Below, piece by piece: positions 1-4,825 of a DNA stretch of 7,557 nucleotides; the first letter of the stretch is position 1, and the number at the start of each line of letters is the position of its first letter. Where the stretch lies: NCBI GenBank assembly GCA_018262455.1, contig JAGSPR010000341.1, positions 1 through 7,557 on the forward strand. Reading direction: 5' to 3'. The stretch comes from Deltaproteobacteria bacterium. Its GTDB lineage: Bacteria; Myxococcota; Polyangia; Haliangiales; Haliangiaceae. Position numbers and translations under genes: made by a program. Under the pieces are notes generated by a model. That model was given only the letters and a program-made list of their open reading frames with translations. It was not told where the DNA came from and did no database searches.

Positions 1-27
1 CCCGGCCACCGCAGGCCGTTCCCAGCC

Positions 28-777
28 ATGACCTGCGTGCTCGTGGTCGACGATGACGCGCACATTCGCGAGGTCGCGCGGTTCGCGCTCGCGCGCGCCG
101 GCTACACGGTCGAGCTCGCCTGCGATGGCGCGCTTGCCCTCGAGCGCGTCCACCGAGGCGGGATCGATCTCGTCGTGCTCGACGTGCTGATGCCCGAGCT
201 CGACGGCTTCGCGGTGTGCCGCCAGTTGCAGGGCCCGAGCCGGATCGATCAACGGCGGTCCGCAGCGCAGCAAGGATCGGCGTCACCTCGCGGGGAGGGT
301 CCCCCTTGCGGGGGCCGGTTGCCGATCGTGTTCCTGTCGTCGCGGGGCGACGAGGCCGACCGGGTGCTCGGGCTCGACCTCGGGGCCGATGACTACCTGG
401 CCAAGCCGTTCTCCCCCCGCGAGCTGGTGGCTCGGGTCGCGGCCGTGCTTCGCCGGGTGGCCGCCGCACAGGTCCCCGAGCCCCGGCCCGTGCTCGCGAT
501 CGGGACGGTCTCGATCGACCGCGATCGCCACGAGGTCCGCGTCCGCGAGGCCCCGCTGCCGGTCACCGCGACCGAGCTGCGCCTGCTCTCGACCCTCGCC
601 AGCCACCGCGGCCGCGTGCTGTCCCGCGGTCAGCTGATCACCACCGTCTACGGCGGAGACCACCACATCAGCGAGCGCACGATCGACACCCACGTGCGCA
701 ACCTGCGCGCCAAGCTCGCGGCGGCGGGTGCTGACGTCATCGAGACGGTCCATGGCGTCGGTTATCGCTGCGGGTAA
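28..777 (+). CDS. OmpR/PhoB-family two-component response regulator with an insertion in the receiver domain
   Basis: This is a cytoplasmic transcription factor switched by phosphorylation, 249 residues. The N-terminal receiver domain (about 3-143) has the acidic pair D8/D9, phospho-acceptor D52 in LVVLDVLMPELDG, the switch Ser S104 in VFLSSR, and K126 in LAKPFSP. A C-terminal winged-helix DNA-binding domain (about 155-248) ends in the family signature ISERTIDTHVRNLRAKL and ETVHGVGYR. It is about 20-25 residues longer than usual for the family. The excess lies at residues 69-97, between helix alpha3 and strand beta4. That stretch is rich in G, P, S, R and Q and has more A/T-ending codons than its flanks. 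The ATG at 28 puts the first beta strand right at the N terminus, as expected; no clear ribosome site precedes it. The downstream kinase gene overlaps its 3' end, so the two are almost certainly a cognate pair. Target genes cannot be told from the sequence. Confidence 0.95.
   Translation: MTCVLVVDDDAHIREVARFALARAGYTVELACDGALALERVHRGGIDLVVLDVLMPELDGFAVCRQLQGPSRIDQRRSAAQQGSASPRGEGPPCGGRLPIVFLSSRGDEADRVLGLDLGADDYLAKPFSPRELVARVAAVLRRVAAAQVPEPRPVLAIGTVSIDRDRHEVRVREAPLPVTATELRLLSTLASHRGRVLSRGQLITTVYGGDHHISERTIDTHVRNLRAKLAAAGADVIETVHGVGYRCG
230..318 (+). repeat. Probable in-frame inserted element inside the response regulator, with a C5/G5 hairpin
   Basis: This stretch encodes residues 69-97 of the regulator, which have no counterpart in a normal receiver domain. 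Counting by hand, 9 of 29 codons end in A or T here. The figure is 5 of 68 in the codons before and 4 of 53 in the codons after. At 301-314 there is a perfect hairpin CCCCC-TTGC-GGGGG. A second pair of arms, GCAAGG (270-275) and CCTTGC (304-309), could form an alternative stem. The reading frame is kept. It may be a small dispersed palindromic element that landed in frame. The boundaries are approximate, and the mobile nature is inference. Confidence 0.5.
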
Positions 778-2209
778 GCGGTTCCTGCGCCACGTCGCGC
801 GGATCCGCTACCGGCTGTTACTCGTCAACGTGCTCGTCGCGGCGGTGCCGATCGTCGGCATCTCGTTCGCCCGGTTGCACGAGGCGCAGCTGCTGGCGGG
901 GCTCGAGCGCGACATGATCCATCAGGCCCAGCTCGTCCGCGCGATGATCCTCACCGAGGCGTTGCCGATGCGCAGCGAGGCGTTGCTCGCGGCCGCCGCG
1001 CGCGACACCCGCACCCGGATCCGGATCCTCGACCCCGCCGGCACCGTCGTCGCGGACTCGCATCGCGTAGGCCCGCCCGAAGGTGCCGAGCATCCCCATC
1101 CCTACTTGCTGCACGGCGAATCGCCCAGCCACCAGGCCGAGGTGCCCAGGCCGGTCAACGTCGCCGAGCGTCGCGAGATCAAGGCGGCGCTCGCCGGCCG
1201 CTACGGCTCGGCGACCCGGCTGTGGGGCAAGCAGGATCGCGTGTACCTGTTCGCGGCGCTGCCGATCCTGCGCGGCAACCAGGTCACCGGTGTCGTCTAC
1301 GTCACCCGCTCGACCCACGACATCCAGCTCCAGCTGTTCGGGTTGCGGACGTGGCTGTCGCGCCTGCTCGTCGCGACCTTGATCGCCACCGCCCTGCTCA
1401 CCCTGCTGCTCGCGACCACGATCGCCCGCCCGCTCGGCCGGCTCACCAGGCGCGCCCAGCGGATCGCGGCCCGCCAGCCGGTGGAGCCGAGCGACCGGCT
1501 GACCCGCCGCCACGACGAGATCGGCCAGCTCGCCCGCGCGATCGACTCGATGACCGACGAGCTGGAGCGCCGCGCCCACGAGGCCCGCACCCTGGCCGCC
1601 GACATCAGCCACGAGTTCAAGACGCCGCTGACCGGCATCCGCGGCGCGGCCGAGCTGCTGGGCGATGGCGCCGCCGACGACGCCGAGACACGCGCGCGCT
1701 TCCTGGCGATGATCATCGAGGACACGGCGCGCCTCGATCGCGTGGTCTCGCGGCTGCTCGAGCTCGCGCGGGTCGACGACGATCGCGGCGTCGTCCTGCC
1801 GATCGATCTCGCCGAGCTCGCGCGCGGCTGTGCCGGGCGACCGTGGCCGGTCCCGATCGAGGTCCGCTGTGACGGAGATCCCGTGATCGCGGGCCGTGCG
1901 AGTCAGCTCGCCGCGGCGATCGAGAACCTCGTCGCCAATGCGACGCAGCACGCCGAGCCGGGCACGCCGGTTGGCATCGTGATCGAGCAGCGGCCGGAGA
2001 CGACCCGCGTCACGGTTGCCAACCGAGGGCCCGCCCTGTCCCGGGTGGCCCAGCGCAAGGTCTGGGACCGGTTCTATTCGACGCGGATCGCCGAGGGCGG
2101 CTCCGGCCTCGGCCTGGCGATCGTGCGCTCGGTCGCGCTGGCGCACGGTGGCACCGTCGGCGTGCACTGCGCGGACGGCGTGACCACGTTCTGGTTCGAG
2201 GCGCGCTAG
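752..2209 (+). CDS. Membrane sensor histidine kinase (HAMP-HisKA-HATPase), partner of the upstream regulator
   Basis: This inner-membrane kinase autophosphorylates on His and passes the phosphate to the regulator encoded just upstream. Numbering from the ATG at 752 (485 residues): transmembrane helix about 21-42; extracytoplasmic sensor region about 43-203 with RIRILDPAGTVVADS and YLFAALPI...VTGVVYV, a PAS/Cache-like pattern; second helix about 205-225; HAMP about 223-275; HisKA with phospho-acceptor H287 in ISHEFKTPL; N box with N392 and N396; F box DRFYS; G2 box GGSGLGL at 449-455. The G1 box is altered: the usual Asp is N424 (ANRGPA). CusS-like kinases are known to have such a variant. The sensor loop carries four His at 114, 116, 121 and 127. 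A GTG at 728 in the same frame would add eight residues. Either start overlaps the regulator (26 or 50 bases), implying translational coupling. The stop overlaps a convergent gene. The signal sensed is unknown. Confidence 0.93.
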   Translation: MASVIAAGKRFLRHVARIRYRLLLVNVLVAAVPIVGISFARLHEAQLLAGLERDMIHQAQLVRAMILTEALPMRSEALLAAAARDTRTRIRILDPAGTVVADSHRVGPPEGAEHPHPYLLHGESPSHQAEVPRPVNVAERREIKAALAGRYGSATRLWGKQDRVYLFAALPILRGNQVTGVVYVTRSTHDIQLQLFGLRTWLSRLLVATLIATALLTLLLATTIARPLGRLTRRAQRIAARQPVEPSDRLTRRHDEIGQLARAIDSMTDELERRAHEARTLAADISHEFKTPLTGIRGAAELLGDGAADDAETRARFLAMIIEDTARLDRVVSRLLELARVDDDRGVVLPIDLAELARGCAGRPWPVPIEVRCDGDPVIAGRASQLAAAIENLVANATQHAEPGTPVGIVIEQRPETTRVTVANRGPALSRVAQRKVWDRFYSTRIAEGGSGLGLAIVRSVALAHGGTVGVHCADGVTTFWFEAR

Positions 2210-2730
2210 ATGTCGATGCTCGGCACGCCGAACAGATAATCGTCTTGCGCGCGTGCATCGTGGCAGCCGTGGCACTGGGTCAGACGACCGAGCAGCGCTC
2301 CTGCGTCATCCTCGAGCGGCCTGCCCTGCGGGTCGGTGACGCCGAACCACCAGTCTCCGAGAGAGGGATCGAAGCCCGGCGGGCCCTTGGCCATCACGGT
2401 GAGCTTCTCGACGGCTCCCTGGGCATCGAGCACCTCGCGCACGATCACGGTCCCGACCGCGACCCGGATGCCGGATCCGGACTGCTCCGGGTGGATCTGC
2501 TGGTACTTCGCGACGTCACCGGCGACATAACAGTTGATGTCGAACGGACCGAGGTCCGACACGTACGCATGACTGTTGATCTGTGACAGACCGCGATAGG
2601 CGTCGACCACGTCGAGGGTCGTCGCGTCGACGTCGTCGACGTCGTCGACGTCGGAAGGTGGGTCGTTGCCAACCACGCAACCCGAACACGACGCCCCCAC
2701 CACCAAGAGCACTGCGACGTAGGTCTTCAC
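2206..2730 (-). CDS. Secreted cytochrome P460-like c-type haem protein, probable lipoprotein
   Basis: This is a 174-residue protein starting at GTG. The N terminus, MKTYVAVLLVVGASCSGC, is a signal sequence with two candidate lipidation cysteines (C15, C18); neither lipobox is perfect. An acidic Asp/Val linker (about 23-44) is followed by the body. The C-terminal haem motif is CHGCH (C153, C156, H157), preceded by GDWWFGV and followed by DDYLFG. This order (GTVIVRE, then LTVMAKG, then GDWxF, then CxxCH near the end, then D-x-F) is typical of the cytochrome P460 / cytochrome c'-beta family. Those are periplasmic mono-haem proteins; P460 oxidises hydroxylamine, and c'-beta binds NO. P460 has a Lys cross-linked to the haem. 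Here the candidates are R98 in IVRE and K115 in VMAK, and I cannot decide between them by eye. The gene is convergent with the kinase and shares CTAG stop codons with it. There is no obvious ribosome site. The function is inferred from the fold only. Confidence 0.75.
   Translation of the reverse strand: MKTYVAVLLVVGASCSGCVVGNDPPSDVDDVDDVDATTLDVVDAYRGLSQINSHAYVSDLGPFDINCYVAGDVAKYQQIHPEQSGSGIRVAVGTVIVREVLDAQGAVEKLTVMAKGPPGFDPSLGDWWFGVTDPQGRPLEDDAGALLGRLTQCHGCHDARAQDDYLFGVPSIDI
2626..2652. repeat. Three perfect tandem copies of GTCGACGTC within the P460-like gene
   Basis: The 9-base unit GTCGACGTC is repeated exactly three times (2626-2634, 2635-2643, 2644-2652). On the minus strand it encodes the Asp-Asp-Val repeats of the acidic linker that separates the signal/lipid anchor from the haem domain. 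The unit keeps the frame, so copy-number change would only lengthen or shorten the linker. Confidence 0.85.
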
Positions 2731-2755
2731 GTGTTCGCGCTTCGCAACTCACGTG
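2728..2755 (-). promoter_or_regulatory. Two CACGTG palindromes at the start of the P460-like gene
   Basis: CACGTG occurs at 2728-2733, overlapping the GTG start codon, and again at 2750-2755. The copies are 22 bases apart, about two helical turns, on the same face of the DNA. Such spacing would suit a pair of operator half-sites. The hexamer is common in GC-rich DNA, so this is tentative. Confidence 0.2.
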
Positions 2756-2809
2756 CCGATGCGTGTCCTCCATGGATTGCAGTGGTTCCAGGGTGCGCGG
2801 GTGGGACCG

Positions 2810-2892
2810 TTCCCGTCGATGCGGTGGGGGAGTCCTCGGTCGAAGATCCTGCGTGATGGTGCACCGCTTGCGCGGGCCGTCGTCGACGGGAA
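2810..2892. repeat. Inverted repeat with perfect 10-base arms
   Basis: TTCCCGTCGA at 2810-2819 is the exact reverse complement of TCGACGGGAA at 2883-2892, with 63 bases between them. A G-T pair and a G-C pair extend the inner end of the stem (2820/2882 and 2821/2881). The loop contains a perfect palindrome GGTGCACC (2858-2865) and a second possible stem GCGGTG/CACCGC (2821-2826 with 2862-2867). It could be the leader RNA fold of the P460-like gene, a small RNA or a degenerate element; the sequence does not decide. Confidence 0.4.
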
Positions 2893-2933
2893 TTCTTGCG
2901 AACCGTGAGGGGGAATGACTGATCGCTGTGCGG

Positions 2934-2948
2934 TGACAGTCAGTGTCA
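2934..2948. promoter_or_regulatory. Small dyad TGACA-N5-TGTCA
   Basis: Perfect 5-base arms TGACA (2934-2938) and TGTCA (2944-2948) flank GTCAG. The size fits a dimeric regulator site, but it lies about 200 bases upstream of the P460-like start, so any role is uncertain. Confidence 0.2.
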
Positions 2949-2984
2949 GGCAGCGAGCCAGCACGACCGTCGCGAGATCCTCTC

Positions 2985-3022
2985 GGGCTCGGGCACGGGC
3001 ACGGGCACGGGCACGGGCACGG
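2985..3022. repeat. GGGCAC hexamer tandem array
   Basis: Five exact copies of GGGCAC occupy 2991-3020. They are preceded by a one-base variant GGGCTC (2985-2990) and followed by a partial GG. The array is outside any coding frame and lies directly downstream (on the minus strand) of the hairpin that ends the 3067-3660 gene. It looks like a slippage-type simple repeat. Confidence 0.85.
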
Positions 3023-3024
3023 AA

Positions 3025-3066
3025 CAGGCTGACTTCGAACCGCCTGCGGCGGTTTGAAGCAGCCTG
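3025..3066 (-). terminator. Strong hairpin abutting the stop codon of the 3067-3660 gene
   Basis: An outer stem CAGGCT (3025-3030) / AGCCTG (3061-3066) encloses a 12-base stem (3033-3044 with 3048-3059, one G-T pair) around a TGC loop. It begins one base after the TAG stop of the minus-strand gene, the expected place for a transcription terminator or 3'-end stabiliser. No U tract follows on that strand; the GTGCCC array follows instead. It is therefore not a classical intrinsic terminator. Confidence 0.55.
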
Positions 3067-3660
3067 CTAGAACCGGCCCGTCATCGCCATCCCGCCTACA
3101 TCGCGCGACAGCACCGGCATGACGGTGACATCGCTCAGCAGGCCCTGGTTGTAGCGGCGAGCCCTGCCCGGCGCGGTCGCGATGTCATCGATCGTGCCGC
3201 CGATGAACAGCCCCGCGCCGGCGACCATCAGCACCGGCGCGAAGCCGGACTCGCGGCACTCGTCCCCCGAGAACAGCGGACACTCCGCCAGCGCGACGGT
3301 CACGCCCAGCATGACGCCCACAATCCCGGCCGCGCGCAGCGCCAGCCCCCGCGTCGCGAGCGAGTGCGCGTACCAGTGTCCGAAGCTCGGCGCGAACATC
3401 GCGCCAGCCCCTCCAATGGTCCCGAGCGTCTGCGCGCTCGATCCGTCCTGGTCCTCCAGGTTCGAAGCAGCGACGATCAGCGCCCACGACGCGACGGTGC
3501 CGCCGAGGGAGAGTCCGAGCGCGACGTTCTCGCTGACCTCGCCTTCTCTCGAGGTGGCAGATGGCGGCACGGGCTTCGTGATGCCCGGCTGCGCCGAGGC
3601 GGTGCCCCCGAGTGCCCCTGCGAGTGCGACACACGCTCCGATCATCACGGCCGACTTCAT
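3067..3660 (-). CDS. Exported small membrane protein of unknown function
   Basis: I do not recognise a named family. Numbering from the ATG at 3660 (197 residues): a clear signal peptide MKSAVMIGACVALAGALGG ending in ASA before Q24, a short Pro/Ser-rich stretch, then hydrophobic glycine/alanine-rich segments at about 44-66, 79-95, 104-126 and 141-160. Motifs visible are APSFGHWYAHS in the middle, GTIDDIATAPGRARRYN after the last hydrophobic segment, and a tail VTVMPVLSRDVGGMAMTGRF. The tail, ending in a terminal Phe, looks like an outer-membrane or surface strand. Two cysteines (127 and 135) could form a disulfide. A GTG at 3672 would add four residues; ATG is preferred because the signal peptide begins there. 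It diverges from the lipoprotein-cyclase operon across 115 bases and may share control with it. A hairpin follows its stop codon. Confidence 0.75.
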   Translation of the reverse strand: MKSAVMIGACVALAGALGGTASAQPGITKPVPPSATSREGEVSENVALGLSLGGTVASWALIVAASNLEDQDGSSAQTLGTIGGAGAMFAPSFGHWYAHSLATRGLALRAAGIVGVMLGVTVALAECPLFSGDECRESGFAPVLMVAGAGLFIGGTIDDIATAPGRARRYNQGLLSDVTVMPVLSRDVGGMAMTGRF

Positions 3661-3775
3661 GACCCGGCTCACTACACATCGCGCGCCAACCCGAGCTGCG
3701 TGGGTTGCCGCCGAGTTAGCGCAAACCGCTGTTCAGATTCCGCCACCTCGACGTGCATTCGGCAGACAGATCCGC
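3661..3775. promoter_or_regulatory. Divergent promoter region with a CAACCC-N9-GGGTTG dyad
   Basis: This gap separates the minus-strand membrane protein gene from the plus-strand lipoprotein-cyclase operon, so promoters for both should lie here. A perfect inverted repeat, CAACCC (3687-3692) and GGGTTG (3702-3707), spans 21 bases and is shaped like a site for a dimeric regulator acting on both genes. I find no convincing -35/-10 pair. The dyad is seen directly; its regulatory role is inference. Confidence 0.4.
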
Positions 3776-4825
3776 ATGACAATGCCCGGCATGGCGCAGC
3801 ACGAGCAGGGGGGATGGCACGCTGCCGCCGCGATCGCGTGCATCGTGACGATCGCGGGCTGCCAGGACGTGCCAAGCGACGAGGCGATCGACCGGATGCG
3901 CGAGGAGGCGATCCACGCGAATGCCGAGCTCAAGGCGCTGGTCCCCACCGACACCGGCCCCGGGACCACGCTCACCATCAGCGGCCAGATCGGCAAGCCC
4001 GGCGCAACGCTCGACTGGAAGACGCTGCAGCAGCTGGGAACGACCCACGTCCGCACGATCAACATCCAGAACCCGAGCCAGCAGCAGCCGACCGACTTCC
4101 GCGGCGTGCTGGTGCGCGACCTGCTCGATCGATTCGAGGCGGCCCCCGAGGCGACCGAGGCCACCATGGTCTCGATCGACGGCTTCCGCGCCACCGTCCA
4201 GATCGCCGACGCGCGGACGTACCGGATGTTGCTCGCGGTCGAGGCGGATGGCGCCCCGATCTCGCGCACCGCGGGCGGGCCGATCTTCCTCGTCCATCCG
4301 TTCACCGAGTCAGGCCCGGAGCTGCGGTGGAAGTATCCGGACCGGTTCTGGGCGTTCTACGTGACGCACGTCGTGGTCGGCACCGAGCCGCCTCGCCTCG
4401 TGATCGCGGAGCGCGGGCGCGCCGGCCACGTGCTCGATCGGGAGGCGCTCGCCAAGCTTCCATCGACCACCCTCGACGGCCGCGTCGGCTGGAAGGTCGA
4501 CTGGCCGGCCGACAGCGTCCACCTGCGGGGCGTCAGCCTCGTCGAGGCGATCGCCGCGGCCGGCCTCGCGCTGCCCGCGCAGGGTCGGATCGTCATTCAT
4601 GGCAAGGCCCCGATCCACGACGACCCCGCCAAGCCGATCACGATCGCGATCGCGGACCTTCCGCGCTGCAAGCCCCTGCTCGCCATGCAGTGGGGACCGA
4701 GCGAGCAACCGATCCCCGCCAAGCTCGGTGGGCCGATCGCGATGGCGATCACGCCGTGCGGCGAGAGCTATGGCGACCGGTCGTGGGTCACGTTCGTCGA
4801 GAAGATCGAGGTGGAGACGCCGTGA
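3776..4825 (+). CDS. Lipoprotein with two tandem sulfite-oxidase-type (molybdopterin-binding-fold) domains lacking the Mo-ligand cysteine
   Basis: This is a 349-residue protein. The N terminus runs to a perfect lipobox IAGC with C29 as the lipidated residue, but the n-region before the hydrophobic core has no Lys or Arg, which is unusual. Domain 1 (about 65-203) shows the pattern of the oxidoreductase molybdopterin-binding family: LTISGQIGKPGATLDWKTL, then DFRGVLVRDLLDRF, then GGPIFLVHP, then RFWAFYVTHVVVG. Domain 2 (about 207-346) repeats it: LDREALAKL, HLRGVSLVEAI, ITIAIADL, LGGPIAMAITP, RSWVTFVEKIEVE. Active sulfite oxidases bind Mo through a Cys in the first half of the fold. Domain 1 has no Cys, and the two in domain 2 (C298, C328) lie too late, so catalysis is unlikely. 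The stop overlaps the start of the cyclase gene, which argues that the two products work together. The start at 3776 is the first in-frame start near the lipobox; ATGs at 3782 and 3791 are alternatives, and no strong ribosome site is visible. Confidence 0.85.
   Translation: MTMPGMAQHEQGGWHAAAAIACIVTIAGCQDVPSDEAIDRMREEAIHANAELKALVPTDTGPGTTLTISGQIGKPGATLDWKTLQQLGTTHVRTINIQNPSQQQPTDFRGVLVRDLLDRFEAAPEATEATMVSIDGFRATVQIADARTYRMLLAVEADGAPISRTAGGPIFLVHPFTESGPELRWKYPDRFWAFYVTHVVVGTEPPRLVIAERGRAGHVLDREALAKLPSTTLDGRVGWKVDWPADSVHLRGVSLVEAIAAAGLALPAQGRIVIHGKAPIHDDPAKPITIAIADLPRCKPLLAMQWGPSEQPIPAKLGGPIAMAITPCGESYGDRSWVTFVEKIEVETP
4812..4815 (+). promoter_or_regulatory. Ribosome binding site GGAG for the adenylate cyclase gene
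   Basis: GGAG lies six bases before the GTG at 4822, inside the end of the lipoprotein gene. With the GTGA overlap of stop and start, it fixes the cyclase start here and rejects a much longer open frame reaching upstream to 3364. Confidence 0.65.

Larger units (their letters stand above)
2731..3066. other. Gene-free stretch upstream of the P460-like gene, rich in inverted and tandem repeats
   Basis: No convincing gene lies in these 336 bases. The short open frames here are Arg-rich or lack any domain-like pattern or ribosome site. The stretch holds a hairpin at 3025-3066, a GGGCAC tandem array at 2985-3022, a TGACA-N5-TGTCA dyad at 2934-2948, 10-base inverted arms at 2810-2819 and 2883-2892, and two CACGTG palindromes near the start of the P460-like gene. 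It must contain that gene's promoter unless the gene is read through from 3660. I see no clear -35/-10 pair. Confidence 0.6.

Noticed and set aside
818..2275. 485-residue minus-strand open frame
   Set aside because: It is the antisense shadow of the histidine kinase, which has all expected motifs on the plus strand.
2749..2964. 71-codon minus-strand open frame in the gene-free stretch
   Set aside because: It has no ribosome site, no domain-like pattern and mixed codon use, and it overlaps the inverted repeats. A small gene cannot be excluded but is not supported.
2985..3022. GGGCAC array as a CRISPR
   Set aside because: The unit is six bases with no spacers; this is a simple tandem repeat.
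3182..3775. N-terminal extension of the lipoprotein frame
   Set aside because: It is antisense to the signal-peptide-bearing gene at 3067-3660 and would bury the lipobox more than 200 residues inside the protein.
3364..4821. Upstream 486 codons of a long open frame running into the adenylate cyclase
   Set aside because: This part is Arg/Asp/Pro-rich nonsense in the shadow of the lipoprotein gene and the minus-strand membrane protein gene. The GTG at 4822 with GGAG before it and transmembrane residues after it is the real start.
3776..4825. Active sulfite oxidase / MsrP-like reductase catalytic subunit
   Set aside because: There is no Cys at the molybdenum-ligand position, no Tat signal (no twin Arg), and no haem-membrane partner next to it.
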